Shown: positions 25,399-37,355, counted from the stretch's first letter. The stretch is 64,000 bases of DNA from DASSBG01 sp963800395 (GCA_963800395.1 CAWDBD010000011.1:62001-126000); one strand, 5' to 3'. Numbers and translations are program-made. The notes: generated from the letters alone by a model not told the origin.

Positions 25399-25428
25399 TC
25401 TCACACAAACAGAAGCTGACCGTATTCC

Positions 25429-28298
25429 ATGGGCAAAGACTACAAAGACACCATCAATCTGCCGCAGACCGATTTTCCCATGCGCGGCAACCTGCCCAAG
25501 CGCGAGCCGGCCTGGCTGGCCGAATGGGAAAAGGCCGGGCGCTACCGTCAGATCCAGGAGCGCACCGCCGATCGCAAGCACCTGTTCGTGCTGCACGACG
25601 GGCCGCCGTATGCCAACGGCGCCATCCATATCGGGCATGCGGTCAACAAGATTCTCAAGGACATCGTGGTCAAGTCGCGCCTTCTCGCAGGTTTTCGCGC
25701 ACCCTATATCCCGGGCTGGGACTGCCATGGCCTGCCGATCGAGATTGCGGTCGAGAAGAAGTACGGCAAGGCCGGCGACAAGCTTGACCGCGCCGCATTC
25801 CGCGCCAAGTGCCGCGAGTACGCGCTGGCGCAGATCGACCAGCAGCGATCCGGCTTCAAGCGCCTGGGCGTTCTGGGCGACTGGGAGCATCCCTACCAGA
25901 CGCTGGATGCCAGCTACGAGGCCGACATGCTGCGCGCGCTGGCGCAGATCATGAAACAGGGCCATGTGAGCCGCGGCTTCAAGCCGGTGCATTGGTGTTT
26001 TGACTGCGGCTCGGCACTGGCGGAGGCAGAGATCGAATACCAGGACAAGCGGTCGCCGGCGGTCGACGTCGCCTACGACGCGATCGATCCGCGGGCGATG
26101 GCCGGGGTATTCGATGTGGATGCCGGCGACGCCATCGTGGCCATGCCGATCTGGACCACCACGCCATGGACGCTGCCGGCCAGCCTGGCGGTTTCCCTGG
26201 GCGCTGATCTGGACTATGTGCTGATCGAAGGCCCGGCGCGCGACGGGCAGCGCCTGCTGCTGGTGGTAGCCGCTGCCCTGGCGGACACGGTCGCGGCCCG
26301 ATACGGCCTGGACGAGGCTGACGGTTCTCGGACATGCAAAGGGCGCCCGGCTGGAGAAGTTGCAGTTGCAGCACCCGCTGTATGCCGAGCGCCAGCTGCC
26401 GGTCATCCTGGGTGAGCACGTGTCGGCCGAGGACGGTACCGGCGCGGTGCATACCGCGCCCGGCCACGGTGCCGAGGATTTTGCGGTGGGTCGTGCATAC
26501 GGCCTGGTGGACAAGTTTCCGGCCAACGTGCTGAACCCGGTCGATGCACGCGGCGTGTACCTGCCCGGGACGCCGCTGTTGGAAGGCCAGCACATCTGGA
26601 AGGCCAATGACGTGCTGGTCGAGATGCTGCGCGGCAATGGCCATCTGCTGGCCTTCGAGGAAATCGAGCACAGCTATCCGCACTGCTGGCGGCACAAGAC
26701 GCCGGTGGCCTTCCGCGCCACGCCGCAGTGGTTCATCAGCATGGACAAGGAGAAGCTGCGCGAGCACGCGCTGAGCGCCATCGACACGGTGGAGTGGATT
26801 CCGTCCTGGGGGCGCGAGCGCATCGCCGGCATGGTCGAGGGGCGTCCGGACTGGTGCATCAGTCGCCAGCGCGTCTGGGGCGTGCCGATCGCGCTGTTCG
26901 TGCACAAGGCGACGCACGAGCCGCATCCGCGCAGCGTCGAGCTGCTGGAGCAGGTGGCCGAGCGCGTGGCCGAGGGTGGCATCGAGGCCTGGGAGGCGCT
27001 GGATCCGGCCGAGCTGCTGGGCGAGGAGGCTGACGACTACGAGAAGGTCACCGACGTGCTGGATGTCTGGTTCGATTCGGGCGTCACCCACTACGCGGTG
27101 CTGGACCGGCGCCCGGCCCTGCAGCAGGGCGATGCCGAAAGCCGCACGGTGATGTACCTGGAAGGATCGGACCAGCACCGCGGCTGGTTCCAGTCGTCGC
27201 TGCTGACTTCGGTGGCGATGCACAGCCGCGCGCCATACCAGCGGGTGCTGACGCACGGCTTCGCGGTCGACGCCGATGGCCGCAAGATGTCCAAGTCGGT
27301 GGGCAACGTGGTCGCGCCGCAGAAGGTGATGGACACCCTGGGCGCCGACGTCCTGCGCCTGTGGGTGGCTGCGGCCGACTACCGCAACGAGATGTCGGTG
27401 TCGGAAGAGATCCTCAAGCGCGTGTCCGACAGCTACCGGCGCATCCGCAACACCTGCAAGTTCCTGCTCGGCAACCTGCACGGCTTCGATCCGGAGACCG
27501 ACCTGCTGCCGGTGGCAGAGTGCCTGCCGCTGGACCAGTGGGCGGTGCAGGGCGCGTACGACGTGCAAGCGGTGGTCACGGCGCCTACGACCGCCAGGAC
27601 TTCTCCGAGGTGGCGCAGCGCGTGCAGAACTTCTGCAGCAACGAGATGGGCGCGCTGTACCTGGACATCATCAAGGACCGTCTGTACACCATGCCGGCCG
27701 ACAGCCATGGCCGGCGCAGCGCGCAGAGCGCGATGTACCGCATCCCCGAGGCGATGGTGCGCTGGCTGGCGCCGGTGCTCGCCTTCACCGCCGAGGAGGT
27801 GTGGCAGCAGATGCCGGGCGAGCGCGGCAGAGCGTGCTGTTCGAGACCTGGTACGAAGGGCTGGAAGCGAAGCAGGGCAGCGACGCGCGGCGCAGCTGGT
27901 GGGGCGGCCTGCTGGCCACTGCGCAGCGCGACGGCGCGGGTGCTGGAAGGCATGCGACAGGGCGGCGACATCGGCTCCTCGCTGCAGGCCGAGGTGACCC
28001 TGTACCTGGATGAGGACCTGCTCCAGCGCTACGCCGAGGCGGCCGACGAACTGCGCTTTCTGTTCATCACCTCTGCGCTCGCACTTGCGCCTGGACGCGA
28101 CCGAGCCGAGCGAGGCGGTGCGACTGGAGCTGGAAGGCGGCGAGGCCTGGGTGTTGGCGCAGCGCCAGCGAGCAGCCAAGTGCGTGCGCTGCTGGCACCA
28201 CCGCGCCGACGTGGGCAGCCACGCCGAGCATCCGGAACTGTGCGGCCGTTGCGTCGGCAACGTCGAGGGGCGGGCCGGAGCAGCGGCGATGGTTCTGA
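25429..28298 (+). CDS. ileS: isoleucyl-tRNA synthetase, several frameshifts
   Basis: Spans about 956 codons, the normal size of this essential class I enzyme. The HIGH motif is in PYANGAIHIGHAVNKI near residue 60-70, the editing domain follows, KMSKS is in DADGRKMSKSVGN, and the C-terminal zinc cysteines are CVRCW ... CGRC. Frame changes are needed near 26325, 27577, 27830, 27937, 28082 and 28270; the last gives the expected ending EQRRWF at 28298. Breaks are single-base insertions or deletions, most at short homopolymers. I treat the gene as real and functional with a faulty sequence. Confidence 0.9.
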
Positions 28299-28362
28299 GT
28301 TGCTGGCCGGCGCCGGCGCCACCTCGTCCTGGCGCCGCGGCACACGACACAGGGAGTTGCCC

Positions 28363-28857
28363 ATGAAGACGGCCCAATCGGTGCCTGGCCCTGGCTGTGG
28401 CTGAGCGCCCTGGTCATCGTGCTCGACCAGCTGAGCAAGGCCTGGGTGCTGGCCACGCTCGATCCCGGGCAGAAGCTGGCCGTGATACCGCGCTTCTGGT
28501 ACTGGACGCTGGCCTTCAACAACGGCGCGGCGTTCAGTTTCCTGGCCGACAGCGGCGGCTGGCAGCGCTGGTTGTTCACGCGCTGGCGCTGGTCATCAGC
28601 GCCGTGCTGCTCGTGTGGCTGGCGCGCACGCCGCGCGCGACTGGCGCACCGCGCTGCCGCTGGCGCTGATGATCGGCGGCGCCCTGGGCAACGTGATCGA
28701 CCGCATGCGCTGGGTCAGGTCACCGATTTCGTGCTGGTGTACTTCGGCCACTGGGCCTACCGGCCTTCAACCTGGCCGATTCGGCGATCTGCGTGGGCGC
28801 GGTGCGCTGATCCTGTTCGGCTTCCTGGCCCCGGCCAGGCAGCCCGACGTGCGATAA
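28363..28857 (+). CDS. lspA: lipoprotein signal peptidase, several frameshifts
   Basis: About 164 codons, the normal LspA length, from ATG 28363 to TAA 28857. Recognisable pieces in successive frames are LDQLSKAWVLATL, NNGAAFSFLADSGGW, GGALGNVIDRMRWV (first catalytic Asp region) and, after repair, a FNLADS-like segment near 28768 with the second catalytic Asp, ending FGFLAPARQPDVR. It cleaves lipoprotein signal peptides in the inner membrane. At least four indels disrupt it. It lies between ileS and ispH as usual. Confidence 0.85.
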
Positions 28858-28864
28858 TCCGGCC

Positions 28865-29828
28865 ATGGAAGTCCTTCTCGCCAATCCCCGCGGTTTCTGC
28901 GCCGGCGTGGACCGCGCCATCGCCATCGTCGAGCGCGCCCTGGAGTCCTTCGGCGCGCCGATCTACGTGCGCCACGAGGTGGTGCACAACCGCTACGTGG
29001 TCGAAGGCTCAAGCGAGCGCGGCGCGGTGTTCGTCGACGAGCTGCACGAGGTGCCCGACGGCGCCACGGTGATCTTCAGCGCCCACGGCGTGTCCAAGGC
29101 GGTGCGCGCGGAGGCCGAACAGCGCGGGCTGCAAGGTCTTCGACGCCACCTGTCCGCTGGTGACCAAGGTGCACATGGAGGTCGCGCGCCTGGGCCGCGG
29201 CGGGCGCGACGTGGTGCTGATCGGCCACGCCGGCCATCCGGAGGTCGAGGGCACCATGGGCCAGTGGCAAGCCGGCAACGGCGGCAGCATCCATCTGGTG
29301 GAGCGGTCGAGGAGGTGTCGCAGCTGCCGCCGCGCCAGCCCGACAACCTGGCCTACGTCACCCAGACCACGCTGTCGGTGGACGACACCAAGGCCATCAT
29401 CGCCGCCCTGCGCGAGCGCTTCCCGGCCATCGAGGGGCCGCGCAAGGACGACATCTGCTACGCCACGCAGAACCGCCAGGACGCGGTGCGCCGCCTGGCC
29501 GACGCGGTCGACGTGGTGCTGGTGGTCGGCTCGCACAACAGTTCCAACTCCAACCGCCTGCGCGAGCTGGCGGCCAAGCAGGGCACGCCGGCCTACCTGA
29601 TCGACGGCGCCGAGCACATCGACCCCGCCTGGCTGGAGGGCGCAAGCGCGTCGGCCTGACCGCCGGCGCCTCGGCGCCCGAGAACCTGGTGCGGGACGTG
29701 ATCGACTGGCTGCGCGCCCACGGCGGCGACAGCGTGCGCGAGCTCGACGGCGAGCCCGAGAGGATCACTTTCGCCCTGCCCAAGGAGCTGCGCAGGGGCA
29801 TTGCCGGCGCGGAACCGTGCATGGATGA
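28865..29828 (+). CDS. ispH: HMBPP reductase IspH, frameshifted
   Basis: Last step of the MEP isoprenoid pathway, a 4Fe-4S enzyme. Starts MEVLLANPRGFCAGVDRA with the first cluster cysteine C12; the second lies in FDATCPLVTK and the third in DDICYATQNRQ, all present in different frames. Breaks are needed near 29130, 29308 and 29640. The end is uncertain: the protein should stop shortly after LPKELR (29793), probably at or near the TGA at 29826, which needs one more shift. Confidence 0.87.
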
Positions 29829-30303
29829 CCTGGAGCGCCTGGCGCGCGAAGTCGCCGACACATCAAGGCCAGCCATAGCCTGCTGGCCACCGCCGAGTCG
29901 TGCACCGGCGGCTGGATCGCCAAGGTCCTGACCGACATGCCCGGCAGTTCGGCCTGGTTCGACGGGGGCGTGGTGGCCTACAGCTACGAGGCCAAGGAGG
30001 CGCTGCTGGGCGTGCATCCGCAGACGCTGGAGCAGAACGGTGCGGTCAGCCAGGAGATCGTGCCCGAGATGGTGTCCGGTGCGCTGGCGCGCTTCGGTGC
30101 CGGCGTCGCGGTGGCCGTCACCGGCATCGCCGGTCCCGGCGGCGGTACCGAGGACAAGCCCGTCGGCACCGTCTGGATCGGCTGGAAGCGCCGTGGTGGC
30201 TATGCGCACAGCGCCGCTGTGCCATTTCGAGGGCGATCGCGAGGCGGTGCGCCGGCAGACCGTGGCCGCGCCTTCGAGGGATCAGGAAATCCTTACGGCC
30301 TGA
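29821..30303 (+). CDS. pncC: CinA C-terminal domain amidohydrolase, frameshifted
   Basis: About 160 codons, the size of stand-alone PncC (nicotinamide-nucleotide amidase, NAD recycling). Recognisable parts: SLLATAESCTGGWIAKVLTD, GSSAWFDGGVVAYS, VAVTGIAGPGGGTEDKPVGTVWIG and FEGDREAVRRQTV. The first residues (MDDLERLAREVA) are in a different frame, broken near 29858, and another break lies near 30220. It precedes recA, the usual arrangement in this class. Confidence 0.85.
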
Positions 30304-30382
30304 GCCGGGCAGCGCCGATGGGGCGGTGGCCCGGTCTGTGGAATAATGAAGGTCGCAGCGCATGAGACGCCCGCGCCGCATG

Positions 30383-30398
30383 CTGGCCATGACAACAG
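30383..30398 (+). promoter_or_regulatory. possible LexA (SOS) box upstream of recA
   Basis: CTG and CAG are separated by exactly 10 bp, 20 bp before the recA start codon. This matches the outer bases of the gammaproteobacterial SOS box, but the centre is not AT-rich as the consensus requires. Weak candidate. Confidence 0.3.
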
Positions 30399-30418
30399 CC
30401 AGATCCGAGGAAACCACG

Positions 30419-31472
<1,054 letters not shown>

Positions 31473-31605
31473 TCCGCGCGTGCCCGCGCCGGGCATGCCG
31501 GCGATGCCTGACATTGAGGCCATCCCGGACAGGCCCGGGTGGCGTTGCCGCGGCTGCCTGACGAGGCGCCTGATGATGTGCGCACCGGCGGGTGCCGACG
31601 TGTCC

Positions 31606-32093
31606 ATGAAGCGCCGGTGGCGGCAACCGGGACAAGGACGACAAGTCCCGCGCAGCGCCTACGAGAAGGCGCTGGCGTTGCTGGCGCGGCGCGAACATTC
31701 GCGCCGGAACTGGCCAGCGGCTGGAGCGCGACGGCTATCCTCGAGAGAGAGTCGCGCCGGCGCTGGAGCGGCTGGCGGCTGAGGGCTACCAGGACGACGC
31801 GCGCTTCGCCGAGATGCTGGCGCGCTGCCGCATCGCCCAGGGCTACGGTCCCCGGCGCATCCGCGCCGAACTGCGCAGCCACGGGATTGACGATGGCCGG
31901 ATCGAGCGCAGCTGGAGCGGCCGAAGAGGATCGACTGGCAGGCCGAGGCGCGTCCCAGCTGCAGCCGCCGCTACGGCGAGCACGGCCGCGCCGAATATGC
32001 CGAGCGCGCCAAGCGCGCCCAGTTTCTCTTGCGTCGCGGCTTCGCTGACATCGCCAGTCGCGTGACCAGTTCGAACCGTATGCGACCGGTTGA
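31606..32093 (+). CDS. recX: regulatory protein RecX, frameshifted
   Basis: Directly after recA, as usual. Recognisable pieces: RSAYEKALALLARREHSR, then RLAAEGYQDDARFAEMLARCRIAQGYGPRRIRAELRSHGIDD (quoted in part), and RAKRAQFLLRRGF. RecX binds RecA filaments and inhibits them. Breaks occur near 31710, 31755, 31920 and 32060. Both ends are approximate; TGA at 32091-32093 gives a plausible tail if a base is corrected near 32060. About 160 codons. Confidence 0.78.
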
Positions 32094-32290
32094 TAACCGG
32101 AGGTGGGCGGATCGCCAGCGAGGCAGGCAAACCCCGATCATCGCGTTTCGCATTGCAGGAGTTCCGAGCCCTCGGCATGGGTTTCGCTGCGCTAACTCCA
32201 ACCTGCATGTCCGCACGCTGACTTCGGGGGCTGTGGTCGGGCGGGGCTTGTGGCACGATAGGCGGCTTATTCGAACGTGCTTCGCCGTCA

Positions 32291-34950
32291 ATGAAAACAG
32301 CCGACATCCGCGCACGCTTCCTCGAGTTCTTCCGCGAGCGCGGCCACACCGTCGTGCCGTCGGCGCCGCTGGTGCCGGGCAACGACCCGACCCTGATGTT
32401 CACCAACTCGGGCATGGTGCAGTTCAAGAACGTGTTCCTGGGCAGCGAGAAGCCGCGGCTACGTGCGCGCGGTCGACGTGCAGCGCTGCCTGCGCGCCGG
32501 CGGCAAGCACAACGACCTGGATTCGGTCGGCTACACCGCGCGCCACCACACCTTCTTCGAGATGCTCGGCAACTGGTCGTTCGGCGACTACTTCAAGCGC
32601 GAGGCCATCGCCTGGGCCTGGGAGCTGCTGACCGAGGTCTTCGGGCTGCCGGCCGAGAGGCTCTGCTGGTCACCATCTACGAGGACGACGACGAGGCGTA
32701 CGCGATCTGGAAGGACGAGATCGGCGTGCCGGCCGAGCGCATCATCCGCATCGGCGACAACAAGGGCGCGCCGTACGCCTCGGACAATTTCTGGCAGATG
32801 GCCGACACCGGCCCCTGCGGCCCGTGCACCGAGATCTTCTACGACCACGGCGCCGCACATCCCCGGCGGCCCGCCGGGCTCGCCGGACGAGGACGGCGAC
32901 CGCTTCATCGAGATCTGGAACCTGGTGTTCATGCAGTTCGACCGCCAGCCGCGACGGCACGCTGACGCCGCTGCCGGCGCCGTGCGTGGACACCGGCATG
33001 GGCCTGGAGCGCCTGGCGGCGATCCTGCAGGGCGTGCACTCGAACTACGAGATCGACCTGTTCCAGCACCTGATCAAGGCCGCCGCCGAAGCTGACCGGC
33101 ACCGAGGATCTCGACGAACAAGTCGCTGCGCGTGATCGCCGACCACATCCGCGCCTGCGCCTTCCTGATCGTCGACGGCGTGCTGCCGTCCAACGAAGGC
33201 CGCGGCTACGTGCTGCGCCGGATCATCCGCCGCGCCATGCGCCACGGCTGGATGCTGGGCGCCAGCGGCGAGCCTTCTTCTGGAAGATGGTCGCGCCGCT
33301 GGTGGCCGAGATGGGCGAGGCCTATCCGGAGCTGGCCAAGGCGCAGGCACGCGGTCGAGAAGGCCCTGCAAGCCAGGAGGAGGAGCGCTTCGGCGAGACC
33401 CTGGAGCACGGCATGAAGCTGTTCGAGGAGGTCGTCGCCGGCGTGCACGGCAGGATGATGCCCGGCGAGGACGTGTTCCGCCTCTACGACACCTACGGCT
33501 TCCCGGTCGACCTGACCGCCGACATCGCGCGCGAGCGCGGCCTGGACGGTGGACATGGCCGGCTTCGAGCGGGCCATGGAGGCGCAGCGCGAGCGCGCGC
33601 GCGCGGCCAGCCAGCTTCGAGTCGAGGGCGCACTGCCGGCCGAGCTGGTCAAGTCGCTGAGCCCACCGAGTTCCTCGGCTACGAGACGCTGGAGGCCGAC
33701 GGGCTGCACGGTCGTGGCCATCGTCCGCGACGGCGACGAGCGTGGACACGCTGGACGATGGCGAGGAGGGCATGGTGGTGCTCGACCGCACGCCGTTCTA
33801 CGCCGAGTCCGGCGGCCAGGTCGGCGACACCGGCGAGCTCGACGCGGCACGGCGGCACGCTTCGAGGTGAGCGACACGCAGAAGCTGGCCGGCGCCTTCC
33901 ACGGCCATGTCGGCCGCTGGCAGGGCGGCAGCCGCTCGAGGTCGGGCGACGTCCTGAGCGCCAGGTCGATGCCGAGCGCCGCCAGGCCATCGTGCTCAAC
34001 CATTCGGCCACCCATCTGCTGCATGCCGCCTTGCGCAAGGTGCTGGGCGAGCACGTGACGCAGAAGGGCTCGCTGGTCGCGCCGGACCGCCTGCGCTTCG
34101 ACTTCTCGCACGACCAGCCGGTGACGCGCCGAGGAACTGCGTCGCGATCGAGGACATGGTCAACGCGCAGATCCGCCGCAACGACGCCGCCGACATCCGC
34201 CACATGGGCTACGAGGAGGCCATCGAGTTCGGCGCCATGGCGCTGTTCGGCGAGAAGTACGGCGACGAGGTGCGGGTGCTGAAGATGGGCGATTTCTCCA
34301 CCGAGCTGTGCGGCGGCACGCATGTCGCGCGCACCGGCGACATCGGCCTGTTCAAGATCGTCTCCGAGTCCGGCGTGGCCGCCGGCATCCGCCGCATCGA
34401 GGCGGTGACCGGCGCCGGCGCGCTGGCCTTCGTGGTCGACGAGGAACAGCGACTTGCCGCGTTGGCCGGCCAGCTGGGCGCCAGCGTCGGCGAGTGCCGG
34501 CGAAAAGCTGCGCCAGCGTTCTGGAACGCACGCAAGCTCGAGCGCGAGCTGGAAGCGCGTCAAGGCGCGCCGGCTCGGCGGCCTCGCCGACCTGGCCGCC
34601 CGGCGAAGGAGATCGAGGGCATCAAGCTGGTGGCCGCGCGGCTGCCGGGACTGGACGGCCAAGGCGCTGCGCGAGAGCCTGGACCACCTCAAGCAGAAAC
34701 TGGGCGATTGCGTGGTCCTGCTGGCCAGCGCCAGGACGGCAAGGCGACCCTGGTCGGCGGCGTGCACGGCGCCGCGCTGGAGCAGATCAAGGCCGGCGCC
34801 ATGATCGCGCACGTGGCCGGGCAGATCGGCGGCAAGGGCGGTGGACGGCCCGACATGGCCCAGGGCGGCGGCGTGGATTCGCCGGCACTGGACGCTGCGC
34901 TCGAATCACTGCCCGCGTGGGGCCTTGGGAGTCAATCAGCACGTGAGTGA
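32291..34950 (+). CDS. alaS: alanyl-tRNA synthetase, many frameshifts
   Basis: About 887 codons, normal for this essential enzyme. Starts MKTADIRARFLEFFRERGHT. Catalytic pieces include FTNSGMVQFKNVFLG, GNWSFGDYFKREAI, DTGPCGPCTEIFYDHG and DTGMGLERLAAILQG. The editing domain has LNHSATHLLHAALRKVLG and CGGTHVARTGDIG (zinc ligands). The C-terminal oligomerisation part ends DMAQGGGVDSPALDAALESL. At least ten single-base breaks are needed; it is the most damaged gene of the window. Confidence 0.88.
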
Positions 34951-35009
34951 AAGTGTTGATCCGGGGAGCCTGAATACCCTGTCATAGCGAGTAATTGCAT
35001 GAACTTGCG

Positions 35010-35055
35010 GCGGCGGCTAGTATCGGTCGACTCGGCGCCGTAGAGGTGACTGGTG
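35010..35055 (+). repeat. left copy of direct repeat flanking the IS110 element
   Basis: Shares a perfect 22-bp core (35010-35031, containing GGCTAGTATCGGTCGAC) with 36356-36377; weaker similarity extends about 25 bp on both sides, ending in GACTGGTG in both. The copies are 1346 bp apart and bracket the transposase gene. Confidence 0.85.
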
Positions 35056-35157
35056 GATAAGGCAAGCGGCATACGGGATCCGGCCGTCATGACGCGGAGC
35101 GGCGTTATAAACAGGGGCTGCTCAGGGTTAATCAGCGACTGTGTTCGAGTCGGCTTG

Positions 35158-36093
35158 TCAGGCGGCCATTGCGACGGCCGCATTTGCTTCGGCCTCGAGC
35201 TCGTCGCGCCGTTTTGCATTGATGATTCCGAGCAGCTTCCGCATGCAGGCGACCATGCGATTTGGCCACCTTCCGCGGGCGCGCAGCTGCGTGTAATGTG
35301 CCCGCATATCCGGGTCCCAGCGCACCGACGAGAGCGTCGCCATGTACAGTGCCTGGCGTACCACCGCCCGGCCACCGAGTATGCAGCGCTTGCCTTTCAT
35401 CTTTCCGCTGTCGTGGTTCAGTGGTGCCACACCAACCAATTTGGATATTTGTTGGCGGCTGAGATGACCCAATTCGGGCAACTCGGCCAGCAGCGTGGCC
35501 TGAAACAGTGGTCCGGCCCCCTTCTTTGCCTGTATCGCGGGCGGGGCGGGCTCGTGGCGCAATGCGTCGATCGCCGCGGCAAGCGCGTCGCGCTCCCGTA
35601 TCAGCCGGTTGATGGTGCCGCGCATGTGTTTGTGCATCAGTGCTGAGGCCATGGCAAATTGCTGCTGTTGGGCTTGCAGAATCTCGACCACTTGCCGGTG
35701 TCGGCGTAGCGGTCGCGATATCACGCCGCCACGGCGGTGTGGGTTCTTCCGGTACAGCTTGTCGGCCAGCACACCGACAATCATAGCCAGCAACCGGGCA
35801 TCAATGGTGACGGTCTTGGCCAATTGCCCGGTGCCCTTGGCAAAGTCCCGGGCTTGACGCGGGTTGAATCGACAAACCCACAACCCGGCATCAAGACAGG
35901 CACCAATCAAAGCCAGCTCATAGCCTCCGGTGGCCTCAACCATGATCCTGGGTGTATCCATTGCCAGCAGCCGCTTCACCAAGCGTCCGATCCCAGACCT
36001 TGTATTGGCAACCTGAACGGTAGCGCTAGCTCCCTCAATGAACACTTCCAGACAATCCTTGCTCATGTCTACGCCGACAGCAATCATGATCAT
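35158..36093 (-). CDS. IS110-family transposase
   Basis: A 311-residue DEDD recombinase, intact although it lies in the indel-rich stretch. The N-terminal RuvC-like domain has D9 (VGVDMSKD), E53 (VEATGGYE) and D98 (TVTIDARLLA). The C-terminal Tnp_20 domain has ISKLVGVAPLNHDSGKMKGK, with the serine that acts as nucleophile in IS110 enzymes, then GGRAVVRQALYM. Length is slightly below the usual 320-400 but both domains are complete. It could be active. Confidence 0.92.
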   Translation of the reverse strand: MIMIAVGVDMSKDCLEVFIEGASATVQVANTRSGIGRLVKRLLAMDTPRIMVEATGGYELALIGACLDAGLWVCRFNPRQARDFAKGTGQLAKTVTIDARLLAMIVGVLADKLYRKNPHRRGGVISRPLRRHRQVVEILQAQQQQFAMASALMHKHMRGTINRLIRERDALAAAIDALRHEPAPPAIQAKKGAGPLFQATLLAELPELGHLSRQQISKLVGVAPLNHDSGKMKGKRCILGGRAVVRQALYMATLSSVRWDPDMRAHYTQLRARGRWPNRMVACMRKLLGIINAKRRDELEAEANAAVAMAA

Positions 36094-36355
36094 CCTCCGC
36101 TAAAGTGGTCAGGTCGAGAGCGTCGCACCATGGCCCACTCTTATCGACGCGAGGGAAACCTCCGGCAACTGTTCGGGCGCAAGGTGCGAGATCCGACGTG
36201 CGGCCCCTGCTGATTAACGGTGGTCAAACACCAAGAGGGTATCGGGCTCGCACGTCGGGCTCTCGATTCCTACCGTATCGGAAACTCAAGGAATAAGAGG
36301 GTCCCTGAGTGCGCATGGACGGTTTGCTGTCAGCAGCAATTGCGTATGGGACTGC
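36094..36355 (-). ncRNA. candidate bridge-RNA region of the IS110 element
   Basis: This noncoding interval lies upstream of the transposase start on the same strand, inside the element. IS110-group elements such as IS621 encode a structured bridge RNA in this position. I see short self-complementary stretches but cannot fold it or identify target- and donor-binding loops by eye, so this rests on position and family knowledge only. Confidence 0.35.
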
Positions 36356-36402
36356 GCGGCGGCTAGTATCGGTCGACCATCGGCGCCCAAAGGGACTGGT
36401 GT
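36356..36402 (+). repeat. right copy of direct repeat flanking the IS110 element
   Basis: Partner of 35010-35055: identical over 22 bp (36356-36377), then similar through GACTGGTG at 36395-36402. From here to the csrA start (36403-36582) nothing else is recognised except the csrA ribosome binding site AGGAGA. Confidence 0.85.
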
Positions 36403-36582
36403 GAAGCGACATATGAGGAATTCTTGTGCGCGAAGGGCGAAACTTAATACAAAACAGAGGGAGGGGCCGGGCGATCTCCGGATCGTGCAGTTGAACGTTG
36501 CTGCTGGTTCCCGGACATCGCAACATCAGGGGTGAGGTGCTGGTTCGATATCACGGCCCTTAAGGAGCGGCAGGAGAAGACA

Positions 36583-36803
36583 ATGCTGATACTGACCCGA
36601 CGAGTCGGGGAAACCTTGATGATCGGTGACGAGGTGACGGTCACCGTTCTTGGTGTGAAGGGAAACCAGGTGCGTATCGGTATCAATGCGCCCAAGCACG
36701 TGTTCCGTCCATCGCGAGGAAATCTACCAGCGGATCCAGCGCGAGCAGGACGGTCAGGAGCAGCGCCGGCAGTCGCCCCGGCGAGGAAAGATCCGACGAC
36801 TAG
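36583..36803 (+). CDS. csrA: carbon storage regulator CsrA, frameshifted
   Basis: RNA-binding global regulator of translation. MLILTRRVGETLMIGDEVTVT and VRIGINAPKHV are in one frame, VHREEIYQRIQREQ in the next; one extra T near 36700 (GTGTTCC) explains it. The start at 36583 follows AGGAGAAGACA. The C-terminus is uncertain because of further shifts: the second frame stays open to 36868, while a TAG at 36801 would give the usual short length. It precedes tRNA-Ser(GCT), a common arrangement. Confidence 0.88.
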
Positions 36804-36872
36804 GGCTTTACGTGCGCAGTCGCTTGCAGGTATCCTTGACGGCTCCGGTCAGCGGAGTAGCGATATAAATAA

Positions 36873-36966
36873 CGGAGAGATGCCCGAGTGGCTGAAGGGG
36901 CTCCCCTGCTAAGGGAGTAGAGGGTTAATCACCTTCTCGAGGGTTCGAATCCCTCTCTCTCCGCCA
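36873..36966 (+). tRNA. tRNA-Ser (GCT)
   Basis: A complete class II tRNA of 94 nt including encoded CCA. Acceptor stem GGAGAGA pairs with TCTCTCC, the anticodon GCT is at 36908-36910 in loop CTGCTAA, and a long variable arm and T arm GAGGGTTCGAATCCCTC follow. Confidence 0.95.
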
Positions 36967-37009
36967 GATATGCACGCCCCGTTGACGGGGGCGGGTCGGA
37001 TCTGGCGGT

Positions 37010-37147
37010 GAGAGGATTGATGAGGACCTTCGTTGGTCACGCATGGGTCCGCAGAGACAAAATCGCCGGGAGCGATTTTGGACGGCCGAAGGCCGGCCCG
37101 GAGCGCGTAGCGCGCAGGGGCGAGCCCCGTGGAAGGGGCGAGCACCC
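37010..37147 (+). repeat. tRNA-Ser-linked structured repeat, unit 1
   Basis: Core hairpin AAAATCGC (37059-37066), loop CGGGA, GCGATTTT (37072-37079). It is followed by GC-rich palindromic segments (GGCCGAAGGCC, GAGCGCGTAGCGCGC, GGGGCGAGCCCC). A purine-rich lead GAGGATTGATGAGGACC precedes it. Two further units follow in tandem and related units occur at 54.4-54.9 kb. The 750-bp gap 36967-37716 contains these and no convincing gene. Confidence 0.75.
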
Positions 37148-37182
37148 TTGTGTCATCTACCCAGACCAGCAGTGGGCCGTAC

Positions 37183-37306
37183 TGGCGGAGATAGAGCTGA
37201 GGATAGAGGGACCGTTCACAAAATCGCCGGGAACGATATTGGAAGGTCGAAGACGGGCTCCGGAGCGCGAAGCGCGCAGGGGTGAGCCTGGAAGGGGCGA
37301 GGCGCG
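37183..37306 (+). repeat. tRNA-Ser-linked structured repeat, unit 2
   Basis: Hairpin arms at 37220-37227 and 37233-37240 with loop CGGGA (right arm ACGATATT, one or two mismatches), preceded by the lead GGCGGAGATAGAGCTGAGG and followed by GGAGCGCGAAGCGCGCAGGG. Start-to-start distance from unit 1 is 161 bp. Confidence 0.75.
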
Positions 37307-37355
37307 ACTTTGTCGGAATCAATTTGACCCGCCGCAGGCGGGTCCGTACGTGCAA

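Larger units (their letters stand above)
35032..36377 (-). mobile_element. IS110-family insertion sequence
   Basis: About 1.35 kb between alaS and csrA, bounded by imperfect direct repeats. It holds one transposase gene (35158-36093), about 125 bp of noncoding sequence after the gene and about 260 bp before it. Size and layout fit IS110-group elements, which lack terminal inverted repeats. Exact ends cannot be fixed by eye. The long upstream noncoding end is where IS110 elements encode a bridge RNA. Confidence 0.7.
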
